A DNA stretch of 64,000 nt, taken from contig NC_083562.1 in NCBI RefSeq assembly GCF_019925205.1, positions 26,164,001-26,228,000 of the forward strand, given 5' to 3'. Of the stretch, positions 49,801 through 62,023 are shown piece after piece; within the stretch, counting starts at the first letter, position 1, and each line of letters opens with the position of its first letter. This DNA comes from Metopolophium dirhodum. Its lineage: Eukaryota; Arthropoda; Insecta; Hemiptera; Aphididae. Both the position numbers and the translations under genes were made by a program. Below the pieces are notes generated by a model. That model was given only the letters and a program-made list of their open reading frames with translations, did no database searches and was not told the DNA's origin.

Positions 49801-49809
49801 ACCAATTGC

Positions 49810-52800
49810 ACTGTTATTACCGTAACGCAAAAAACGAAATGACGCACTGCTTCAAATTAACTTTATTGTGTAATGATTTTAATATTGTTCCTGTTGTAGC
49901 CTATATATAGTAGAAACTATAGGTAAGTTACCCATAAGGCCATAATTAACGGATATAATATGTAACGCACGAATGTTATTACTTATTATTGTTGTATGAT
50001 GTAATATAAAAATGCATTTAAAAGAAATAGTTATACCTATAGGTATATCGTATATAGGTATACTGTTCAGGCGTATAGTAGATGCAGTAACAAAAAATAA
50101 TAATACATAGATACAGCTCTTATATTTTAAGCTTTAAATAATAAGTAATAACTAATAAGTAGGCGTATAACTTTAATATTTTACATGATGGGTTTTATCA
50201 CAAACGAAAACGTTTCATTTTCGTATTCTTATTTTGTATAAATACCTCCTACTCGTGCGAAAGAGATGATAGGAATCGCGAAAGTACCGATATGTGTTAT
50301 ATTTGTATAAGACTAAACATGATATTTTTGAAAGTTAAAACTTAAAGACATATTTTTTTTTACAAGTACAGTCCTTTTGACTAATCGGTTATTGTTTGAC
50401 AAGCTAATCACAATATAATAGACAATGCTTTCTTTTACATTTAGCATACAAAAGAAACTGATACAAATAGTAATTAAACACGACATTTAAAATAATGTCA
50501 AATCAAGATAAAGTATTTAAATAAATATGTGGCCATACAATCACATATTGTAGATAAAGCCAGTAAAGATATTAAATTTTACTATCATAATATCATAACA
50601 TAATATTAAAATGTATTATTTATAAATATACACCTTCCATAATATATCGTATTGATATTTATGGAATGTATCTACTTTTTTACTATTATTATAAATATAG
50701 TCTTATCAAGAATAGATTTATATTGTTTTCAGAATACGTCGGTTAAAAGGTTATAAGAATATGTATTCGAATTATTTCAATATTTTGGAATACTTAAAAA
50801 TTATTTGTATACTTTTCAAATATTCATTTTTTTAGTTTTCTTAAGATTTAAAAATAAAATTTACCTTAACACTGAAAATGTATAGTTCGGTATTAATTTT
50901 AATGTTAGGGTACATTGGCTTGTTAAACTACTACAAATCTTTGAAATTAAAATAAACAATTTGGAAATAATAAGTGCCCATAAATTACCAATACCTAAAT
51001 GTTAAATTTACGGGGATTTTCTAAACTTTATAGTTATCAATAAAATCTATATTAGATTTTGATGGCTACTAATCACTAATCAGTAAGTTTTTAATAGGTC
51101 ATTTATAAACTAAAATATATGTAAATATATTTGTTTGCTAAAACAAATAATCGAATATAAAAATACGTAAAAGCGTATTTAAAATATGTATTTAATACAT
51201 TTTTTTTAGTATCTAGAATATTATTCAAATAAAACAAAATATATTTTAAATATTTTACAAGACTACTTAATCATACAATTGACTGTCTTACTAGTATGTC
51301 ACCATATGTAAGTCGCGTCCCATTACATAAACTATTAGAAGGCACACGCGATTACGTAAATTCATAACGATGAGTATAGGTAATACTTTTAATTTCTATA
51401 CATTTCCTAGTTAATAGAACGTGACCTATACAACGTTTTTAAAATGGTATGAACGCAAAGCTAGGTGCCTAGGTATAACATTAATATAAACTATGCTTAA
51501 TGTTTATATATTAAATGGAATGTTATATTCATTTAAAAATGTGTAGATTTATATGTATTATACAATATAGGTATACCTTTATTATTATTTCTGATAACAA
51601 ATCGTTTTACTTGTGTTATACAAATAAACCCGCTAAATAGGTACCTAAACATCATCTTAAAATAATTGCTAGGTATCATATTTCTTCTTGTCTAACCGTC
51701 AAAATGTACCTACCTGTAGTTCAATTTTACAAAAGTTATGATTATTATTTATAACTTTATAATTAAGACATTGGTACTAAAATAATTTATTTTGTTTTTT
51801 TGTTAACGATTTGTGTGATTCGCGACTTAAACATCATATTATTGGCTTTCACTCATTTAACCTCAATAATTCATTTCAACTAATCCTAATGTACACATAC
51901 CCATTATGTCATTACGTCATAATATATTTATCAAGAATATTATGCGTGAATACAAAACTTAAATAAATTGTTACAACAAAGAATATGTTGCGACGTTTAT
52001 AAATGTGTATATGATATCTATAATAATTAAACCATAACAACAACGATAAGTAAGATATTATGTCTTTGTTTTGATGTGTTTTCCTTTTCATTTGTTATAT
52101 ATTATTTTTTATCGCTGGGGTAGGAGACCTGCACAACTTTTATATAACATTGCCTTTCTATTGATTGTAAATTGAACAGATATGGTACTGTATGAATAGA
52201 GGTCAAGTGAACCAAGACTAGTTGGTAACGCACAGTTTCTGCATCCCTGCTGAAGTTCTTTAAAACAAATGACTATATAAGTAAATACGTACAAATATTG
52301 TGCCCTTATTTATTTGTTTTGATTTTAGTAATATTAAATTGTAACATAGATAACGTATACCTATAAGATAATATGTAATACTCGAGAGAAATTTATTTAT
52401 GATACAAGGTTGAAGGTAAACAACAAAATAGTCTTCCGACAACTATGCACTTTTGAAGAATCCACTAACATACATTCGTCGACCGGTTGCAAATCGAAAT
52501 GTGAACCATCGTAACCAGCTTGACCTATTATAGTTACGAGTTAATCTATTAGTATTTATGGGATTATGACGTAATTTGCATAACAACATAATATTTTAAA
52601 ACTAAATAATTTATATATTCAAATGTAATATTTATGATGTAACAAACACAACACAAACATATACATAAATACATTATCCCACGTTATCTAAAAAAAACCT
52701 CCATATTTGAGCAAAAAAGAACGGCTAAAATTGAACACAATTTGATTTTACTTTAAAATGGTGTTGATATTATAGTTTGTATCAGTATTATTGAAAAAAT

Positions 52801-53979
52801 ATGGTTTTAATAAAGTGTTCATTATTTATATCCTGGTGAACAAACTTTGATTTACATCGACTTGAGTGGGTATAATAAGTTTAATCAATAACACACTCGA
52901 CTTCTAGAACTTTCGTCTTCTTCTCCAGATAAAAAAAAATACATAGGTTCATCAAAACGACAAAACATAATAAAAAATATATGCATTATTTCATAAATAC
53001 TATATGATTTAGCTGTTTGAGAATTCTTATCCGAAGCATATTTTTACCATAAATAATATTTGATTATAAATGTAACTACGGTCGACATGTATATAAGTGC
53101 ATATAATAGGTATGCAATGTTAGTAAACGATCATACATTTATACATTCATACTGTTGTAAGGAATATGACATTTATTGTGTCATTTATAAAAATAAACAG
53201 AATAAAAAAATGTCACACCGGATTGACACGACACTGGTGAAAATCGTCGCGATTTATATATTTTCTATATCCGTGTATAATAATATATTTTGTCATTTTC
53301 TCTTGGTTCACGTATGTCTGCATAATGAACAAAATTGCTGCGCTGCAGTGTTGGATTGGTTTCCGCTTGGTCCATAGGCACCTATATATGACTTGTGAAT
53401 AATTGAGCTCTCACTCAAAAATCTATTCGACAATGCCCTCATGTTGAAAAAAAACGTTTTTTATGTCTAGTGGATTCCATAATCATTACGGCTATTTTTT
53501 CGGCGATTTCAGTGCAGTTTAATTGCCGATTTTTTTCTTATAATGTCGATTTGATTTTGTATAATTTTGAACATTATTTGGCACCATAATCAATCATATT
53601 GTTTTATGCAAAATGGGAAATAATTTTAACTAGGATATACAATTGGTAATAAATTAGTCTTGTGTTAATTAATAATGTAATTTATACGGTTTATGGTTCA
53701 ATAAATATATTTTGTGTCTATATATATTCATAAACTGTTAACCAATCTATTGTTTTTTTTTTTACCAAACATAACAATACGGAAATAGAATTACCATTCA
53801 TATAATATCATAGTTGTTTTATAAACCATTAATGTATATCATTTAAAATTTGAAAAATCTTAAAAGTTCTACATTTTATACTTAAATAATTCGTGTCAAA
53901 ATATTTAAATATTTACTATATTTTATTTTGAAATCTGATTTAGATAAAAATGGTTTTATTAGCCAGATATTTATTATTA
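49810..53979. other. Long AT-rich intergenic stretch
   Basis: No gene, RNA or complete repeat recognised. Short frames at about 52109-52294 and 53060-53377 have no family resemblance. Confidence 0.4.
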
Positions 53980-54327
53980 TTTTTTTTTTCATTGATTAAG
54001 TAATTACTTACAACCCGGCATCTAAGGCCATTAGTTACAGTTAAGGTGGCATAAAAGTTAATTACAATGGGTATGGATTATGTTATCATTTTCTGAAATA
54101 AAGAAAAAAAATAAAAATAAAGGAAATATATATATAATTTTTAAATTGTGTTGCATAAGTTGGTTGATTTTAGGAAGTCTATCATCTTGAAATTGTCTTC
54201 GGTTTCTGGTCCTAATGCGGAGTCGAGTGACGCGTCGATTCCAATCCTTTGTCTGTCTTGTTCATACTTGAGGCATTCGGTTATTATGTGTTTCACTGTC
54301 AGCCTTATTATGTTATTATTCAATAAC
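53980..54327 (-). pseudogene. 3' end of a non-LTR retrotransposon (LINE fragment)
   Basis: Minus-strand frame 54323-54141 reads LTVKHIITECLKYEQDR at its start and ends LKSTNLCNTI, a pattern I know from the extreme C-terminus of Jockey/R1-type non-LTR polyproteins. After the stop come about 150 bases of 3' UTR and a poly(A) tail (A-run at 53989-53980 on this strand). The rest of the element is missing, so this is a 5'-truncated, dead insertion, the usual outcome of target-primed reverse transcription. Confidence 0.65.
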
Positions 54328-54349
54328 TAAATATAATATTTGCTTATGT

Positions 54350-54900
54350 ACCATTTACTTTAAAAAGAACAGAACCGCCATCTGTTTACTTTCAGGGTAC
54401 TCAAATTCCATCATCTTTTAATGTCAAATATCTCGGCATTACGCTTGATAAAAGATTAAATTGAGCCCCTCCCCCCTTTAAAGAAAAACCCTCAACAATC
54501 GACTACATCTACTTCGTCCGATTTTAAAATCAAAACTCCCAATGCGCACCAAACTTATTATGTATAAATCTCTTTTGTGACCAATATGGGCATATTCAAT
54601 CCAAATTTGGGGTTGTGCTAAGCTGTCCCAAATTCGCACTATACCCAAGTATTTCAGTTGATTACTCTCTGTATGATAACCTCCGCACCTTGGTTTGTAT
54701 CCAACTCCACACTACACTCTGACCTAAAAATCGAATCAGTTGACCAATTAGCCACCAAACATTACAGATCTTTTTATTCCCATTCTAACCCATTAGTGTC
54801 ACAAATCTAGTCCAATACTCAACCCATAAATCCCACCTATCGGCTGAAGAGAAAATATTGCAGAGATTTACTAACCTAAAATAATGTATCACGTTGAGTC
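54350..54900 (+). pseudogene. Degenerate non-LTR reverse transcriptase fragment (Jockey-like)
   Basis: Translating + strand near 54355-54465 gives FTLKRTEPPSVYF then VKYLGITLDKRLN, a hallmark of the C-terminal part of Jockey-clade reverse transcriptases, followed by a stop where Trp is usual. Further on, LPMRTKLIMYKSLL and PIWAYSIQIWG match the following conserved block, separated by stops and frame changes. It faces the opposite way to the fragment at 53980-54327, so they are separate insertions. Non-functional. Confidence 0.72.
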
Positions 54901-57599
54901 CATCACTGGTTAGGGCCTCCCTCCTCATATTATTCAAAGTAAAAATATTGCACATAAATTATACATTTTGCTTATATTGTGTTATTCTAACACAGATTGT
55001 AAATACTCTTTAAAAATAAAAAAATATATATAATATATATTATATTATATATTTTTACAGTTACAATTTTCTTCAACATTAATTTCTTAATCAATTTTTG
55101 TTTATTATAAAAATAACAAAGGTCTATTTAGTACTTGAACAGTACCCATTACAAGGTAAGCTATCATTTACATACAAATTGCATTAAATCTAATGAACAA
55201 TGAGAAAACAAAAGCGAAAACATATTATTAGGTAGGTATATATATTAACAGGAGGGTAATATTTTATTCTGTGAGATTCTCAGATAGTTTTCACTAAAAG
55301 TCAAGTGTATTGTTCACCAATGTATATCAAGTACTATAATCACATTTCTCAATTTCTGGGTTTTAAACATAAGCATAAGAAATTATTACTTTTTAAACCA
55401 TGGGAAAAATAAAATATTTTACTCATCCTGTAGAATTATGATTTCCTAAAAACATTAACACAAATATATTGTTTTCGTCTATATACAGTTACATATTACC
55501 TACACCTGGCTACTGACTAACTTTTGTACTTACATTGTGTATGAATATTTTAATAGTTTGTCTTGTCTTCACATTTCTAGGTAATCTATAAAAAAAAATT
55601 AGTCATTTAACTTAGCAATAAGTGAATTTGTACGTACAAAATTAATTTTTAGTATTATCTGAGAGATTGTAATAAAATGTAAAAAATTTGTATTATTTAA
55701 AATTGATAGGTTATATTGTTATAAACGATTCGTTAATATCGGTAAATATATAATCCAAAACACATTTTCGTTAACATATTTTTTATAACTCTTGGATAAC
55801 AAACATATTTCTAACCAAAACATATAAACTGTATAGACAGATATAAACTTTTTGGGCTACAATTCGCATATACCACAAACGTGTGATGTACAATTCAGTT
55901 CGTGATAATAATAATATTAATTTGATTATAATTTATAAATTTATAATTATATTATTATAGTTTAATATATTTTTTAACATTTCTGTATGAGATATAAGTA
56001 TTAAGTATCTATTTCATAAAGTGTTATCTACTGCTAAACAAACTGTATTTAATAAAATACAATATTATTCGAATTCCATGCTATAGGATGTTATTGTTTT
56101 AAATAGGTATTCAGATATCCGATGGTGAATCTAAAATTGAAACGTATAAAAAATGCATTTATATAAAGTATAAACCGAGCGAGCGCACACAGTTTTCTCT
56201 GGAATAAATTTTGTTACAATAGATAATAATATGTCTAAAAAAGCACAACTTATCCCCGATCTCATCTCCCATAATTGTTATTTAAGTATTTAACACATTG
56301 ACGGACAAGCTTTAACCATATGTAAAAAAAAACTTAATTTACTGTTGGTATGTATGGATATGTTCTTCAATACAAACGATATACATAATATATTATTATG
56401 ATCTATTAAAACGTGAGGTTAAAGTTTGCTCGACCGTGTATCTGTTAGAGAAAGACCAATTGCATTTTAAATTTTATTATTATAATACCTTCTATCATTC
56501 ATAGACATATTATTATGATGATGCAATTCCATTGTTAATTTAAATTAAAACATTGTGTCTTCAATTATTATAAATTCTCGCGTTTCAGATGACATAATAT
56601 GTTAAAAAAAAAAATATATTATGATATCAGATACTATTACCGTTATATTTTAATTATAATATATTAGTAGATATATTATATTAAGATATTAATTCTTAAA
56701 GTCTTAAAATACACTGTATATTTGTCAAGAATTGGAATTGAAGAAAAAACTAGTTTTATCTATGTAACTGTTAATGAAAAAAATTTTAATATTCTTTGGT
56801 AAAATGTTGAATAGTGGTACGCAGCTTTTTCATTCAACGACACTAAAATGTACAATTCATATTACATAATTATAAAACATACAAATTATCATCATCAGCA
56901 GTCACAGAGTATTACTATATAGGCGTGTGAAGTCGGCGGGTTGGCAGCGGTTTATGTCGGTTTATGCCCTACACGGCTACACGCTCATGAAGTTCACGAA
57001 ACAAAGCGAAATCGAAATAATTATTCAGAAATTCAGAACCACATTTCATGTATTATGTTATATATATATATACACTCACATAACGTGAATTATTACTGAA
57101 GTCGAGCACAATATATTATATTATAGTTAGCAATCAAATGTATTACACATAATATTAGGTATACCTAGGTACCTATATAGTATGCAGTATGTGTGGCTAA
57201 TAATGTGAGTAAAGTGAAATCTTTTTTTCTTCAAATCGGCACTAATAAAATATGTCAATTTCGATATTACTTATTGCGTTTTTTTTTTTTTTAATGCGAG
57301 AAAGTATTAATAGTAACTAAGCTAAGCTACTGCGGCTTAGGTAGAAATAATTTACTGTTGGAAAAAGTTCAATCAATTGCAGATGCATCGACGACTGATA
57401 ATGGATTTCACTCAAGACGTTTAAACCCGATAAAGAGAAAACAATAGATAAGTAATCCTCTGCAATAATTAGCACCTCTTATACGAAGTCGTGGTACCGA
57501 CGCGCGACACAACCTCCGGTAATGATTTTTTTTTTGTAAACAGATCAATTATTACAATACGTAGGTACATCATTAATTTAGGTATACGTTTGACCGGAT
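54901..57599. other. AT-rich intergenic DNA
   Basis: No gene or definable repeat. A small GC-richer patch at about 56930-57000 has no coding signal. Confidence 0.4.
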
Positions 57600-59190
57600 A
57601 AAAACTATTTTCGCATTGTGCGTGACGATATTATTATTGTTTTCGTCGTGTCATCATTGTTTGTACTATTAATATTCGGACAATGGTCCACGGCGTACAA
57701 CCATAATAAAACCTGGCCGCGTGTATTATACGCACAATGGACGGCGTAAACCGCGGACAAAACCACCTTGCAACCGTTCCGAGCTTGAGGTCACGATTGC
57801 GCAGGAGACGATGAGTGTATTTGCGTGTGGTATTTTCACTTCGAGCCATCTTCGTCTATGTAGGTATGCGTATATTATTATGTTTATTCTATGTGCACTA
57901 AACCACATACACAGATGCGGCCACACGCCTTGGCGTGATTCATTTTATAATGTATATAATTATTACTGTGCTCGGCGTTTTGTTAAAAGGGCGTATTATA
58001 TAGTATTAAACCTACATTTTTCAATACCTAGGTGAATTTATAAAATTGTGCAAAAATCAAATTTTTCAGTTGCAGGTTTCAATTAAAATGTTTATAACAT
58101 TTCCAACTGAAGATATGAAGAAATGTTATTTAATGGAAATCTTGCGTATTTGCGTTAAGGGGTCTTAGGAAAAAAAAATCACCAATATAATAAAATAATT
58201 AAAACAGTAAATAGTAAATGAGTTTTAATTCTTTCCGAATGACAATTAATAAATGTAATAATACAATAAAATATTAAGGTAAAATACATAATAAGTATAA
58301 TGGTACCATAACTATGTAATAAGTACAAGGTACCATTACTACTTGTAACTTGTATAAGTGTATTATATAATATTATGATAAATTTCTTGTATTTAATTAA
58401 ATTTAACGTGCCCGCCGCATTAATACCTGTCTGGCAGGTGGCTGTCTTATCGACAATATACATAATATTGTGTTGGTAGTTTTTACCTGTTTGTTGTATT
58501 TGTTTTATTAAATTTTGTGAATTTGTTATAAATTATATTATTTTAAAATTGAATTATTAAACATTTACAAAAGGCTTGATTATTATTTTTGACACTGCTA
58601 TATTCTAAGCATACAATATGATTAATTTTTATACTGGGAATTTTGTTTCCGCAAATCGTAATACTATAAAATGAATCCTTAAACTATATTTTTAGTTAAA
58701 AAAAATCGTAGTTCTGTTGTACCATTTTGTACATCTATCAATATTATGTACTAACACTTATTATTCTTACAAATTCAATGTTGATTATTAAAAAAAAATT
58801 AAAATACCTCATGAGAATCTTATAATATAATATAATATACATTTAAGAGATACAGTGGATACACTTAAACTGATTTTTTAAATAAGACCTTTTTTAAATT
58901 TTGATTTTTACTTTATTACTTACCTACTTACTCTTTATTTTTTAGAAATACCAAAAACTCATTTTAACAGTTAAAGCTATTTATACGCTATTTATCGTTC
59001 TGTTATCAATTGTTTATTTTTATGTACTTAAAAGGGATATTTATATTAATTTTTATCAAGTTCCCCATATAGTTGGACAACACGTGGAAAACTGCTAAAC
59101 AACTGATGTGAGTTCCGCTGCAGTTTATTAACGAAAACCTAACCTTTCTCTGGAGTTCACGCAGGGACTGAGTAAAAAGATTTAATTCAA
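57600..59190. other. Intergenic DNA with a CpG-richer patch at 57600-57930
   Basis: The patch has overlapping open frames on both strands (about 70-100 codons) but none shows a recognisable family or convincing splice sites. The remainder is AT-rich and featureless. Confidence 0.35.
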
Positions 59191-59716
59191 ATTATTATGC
59201 ATACAAATTTCCCCGCACTATCCGCACGGTGGTGGATCTGCAGCACGCGTTCCACGCGGAAGACGTCAAAGTGTTTATTTATTTTTCCATACAAAGTTTT
59301 GTTTTCCTACCTCTCACCCCTGCCTTCTCACTCACTCTTTCTCATTATGCACTTGTGGTTGTCTTCGTCGTCCGTTCGTGTTCCGCTTTCTAGCAGGTAT
59401 AATTCTGGTGTCGCGCGTGCGTAGGTATAATTTATATAATATATATAATAGGTATATACATTATACTTATATATATATTATATTATATACATAAATAATA
59501 TACCACCGAAACACTCCGAAAATCGTCGACTGCAGACGCAATCGTCGTACGCGCCTACTGCCAATAGTGCTTATAATATTATGCGATATGCCTGTACAAT
59601 AATATATATACATAATATCATATAATATAAGCGTAATAATACCTATATATGCATAATATATTGTACGATGTGCTACACTGCTATTAAAGTACTGCGCATT
59701 CATATTATATGATATC

Positions 59717-59935
59717 CTATAATATATATATATAGGTACATGGGTACCGGTGCGCGGACACCGACGATTCGCTCATCTGCAACCGTTTCCGGGCCGAAGA
59801 GGTCGATACGTATATTTTTTCCGGGAGTTCCCCGACCGACGACGATGTTGCGGTCGTTGCATCACCGACGATTTGCATTTCGGTTTTCGGCACGATCGCT
59901 ATCGCATATAGAAGCGAAACAAGTAATAACAACAT
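59717..59935 (-). CDS. Candidate first exon of a secreted protein or peptide precursor
   Basis: On the minus strand an ATG at 59935-59933 opens a 72-codon frame. Its first 13 residues, MLLLLVSLLYAIA, look like a signal peptide, followed by a Ser/Thr-rich region and a basic triplet (ARKR, about residues 48-51) like a prohormone-convertase site. Codon third positions are GC-rich until about residue 65; the frame then runs into a TA microsatellite and stops, so the true exon probably ends earlier at a splice donor that I cannot fix. I do not recognise the protein. The CpG-rich surroundings would suit a promoter. It may also be a chance frame. Confidence 0.3.
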   Translation of the reverse strand: MLLLLVSLLYAIAIVPKTEMQIVGDATTATSSSVGELPEKIYVSTSSARKRLQMSESSVSAHRYPCTYIYIL

Positions 59936-60450
59936 AATATAGGTAAACGGAGACAACTGCAGTGTGTATGTACCGAGACCGTCCGTTCTTCCGCGATGAC
60001 GAGTGTGTGTCCTAACCATGTGAGTGTGTGATGTAACCACGGTATATGTATAATATTATGATACCCGTGTAATACACTATACTATGATAGCTGGTGGATC
60101 GTACATACGCATTATTGTTATTAACATTATACGCGCGAGAATCGGTTATTACGACGACGCGCGTTTTACCGCGGCGTGCTCTCGGGGCATCGACAATTAC
60201 GGCAAAACTGCAGGCGGCAGGGCAGGGGACGGGGAGGAAATGATAATAATAATAATAATTGTGACCCTAAACGTGCCGGCAGACACGCGTGCGAGTGTGC
60301 ATAATAATATAATAATAATATCTATGTATAATGTATGTTATATTATTATATGAGTGCGTATAATGTTATTATTGCAAGCGCGCGATAAACCGGTCCCAAG
60401 CGGGCCAAACTCGAGTTATGCAAGCTCGACTGGGTCATTTACGATCGGTA
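59936..60450. promoter_or_regulatory. CpG-rich region, possible promoter
   Basis: GC and CpG content here is well above the intergenic background and similar to the blocks upstream of genes A and B. It lies immediately upstream of the minus-strand candidate exon. Short (ATA)n tracts interrupt it. Transcriptional role is inference. Confidence 0.3.
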
Positions 60451-61869
60451 GCAATATTATGTATACATATAATATCATTATATAGTCAAATATTTGCGCG
60501 TGAACAAGACAATGTTATTGTACACTAGCTGTGCAATATATACACAACAATATTATGTAGGTTCTTCCTCATCCGCGTGTGCTCTCTCATAAGCCATAAC
60601 TTCCACGCCGGCAAATACATATTGTTATTGTTAAATGGGTTTGCGTCACGTGTGTGATTTTGTGGGTTTAGGTGCTCGCACTGACTATGCCTTGGCGTGC
60701 TGATAACGAGAATTAATATAATAATTGATACTGTTGTTATAAAAAAAAAAAAAAAAACGTAATATAGACACACGCGACGAGTGTGACTACGTAATATATA
60801 ATATGTATACTTCACATGGGCTCTACACGCATTTATGTTGTATACTTATTACCTACCTACCTACTTACATTTATATGCACAGAGTTATATACTCATATTA
60901 TAATAATATGATGACTGATGAGTAGTGGTAGTGAATGCCCATTGCACACCTAAAATACCGTTAGAAATCGTTTATACGCATAACGTGAAGACAATTTTTT
61001 TTTTTTGAAACACGTAGGTAAAATACCTATACTTCTTAGAAATATGCTACGATTGCGCCTAACCTGTCGATATCATTCGTTCGCGGTATTGAAAATCCAA
61101 TAGAAAATATTATAACGATGATAAACGAGAGGAACTAAGTGATCAACTGCTTTATTAAAAATGTAGGTACACGATGCATTTGTTTGAAATGATAATTAAG
61201 TGTAATTTCAGAGAAGAAAATTGAATTACAATTTTAAATATTCGTTTTGGTAGGTAGGTACATTGAATTGTTTAAAAAATCTATTTAACAATTATATTAC
61301 ATTAAGTTAGTAATTACGTATATTAAATATTTACAGTACCTATCTATTCTAAATAATTTCATTTCCAGACATTGTTCTAATACTATTATATTATTATGTT
61401 TGAGCCAGGATCTGGAACCTTCGTGATTTTTTCGGATACAGTTCGGTTCCCCGATAAACAAAACCGTTGGTTCCGGTTTTTCTCCGAATAAAAATGGCTG
61501 TAGTTTAGATGATATCGATTTTAACTAGTTGCTATAAAATATATATATACAATATTATTGGAAAAAAAAAATAAAAATTGTTAGATATAGGTAACTATAA
61601 AAGTAACAAGTCAAAACAATCAAAAGCCATAATTAACATCAAAAAATTCCTTTAGTATTATTAAAAACTAAAGAAAAACCCATAAAAAAAACTAACAGAA
61701 AAATTACTCTTGCTGGAATAAAACAAGAGACATTAAAATATTAAATGAATTATAATTTATATTATTAATTATATAATGAATATTAAGTGGTGACTGGCGT
61801 GTTACGACCAACCTCCAAATTATAACCAAGACTTGTCAGCGGTCAGCGGCGTGTTACGATCTATCAGTC
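60451..61869. other. AT-rich intergenic DNA
   Basis: No gene recognised. A patch at 61400-61500 rich in GGTTCC-type words may be transposon debris. Confidence 0.35.
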
Positions 61870-62023
61870 TTGTAAAGCATTTGAGTAAAATATGTATTTA
61901 AATACTTTTTAAATAATTTTTGTATAAAGTATTTGGAAAGTATTTGGAAAGTATTTTAAATACTGTATTGGACGTAATATTTTGTATTTGAAATTAAAAT
62001 ACTTTTATGCAAATACTTTACAA
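61870..62023. repeat. Possible short inverted-repeat element (154 bp)
   Basis: TTGTAAAGCATTTGAGTAAAA at the left end resembles the reverse complement of the right end (TTGTAAAGTATTTGCATAAAA), with AAAGTATTT words repeated in between. No exact target-site duplication. Confidence 0.4.
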
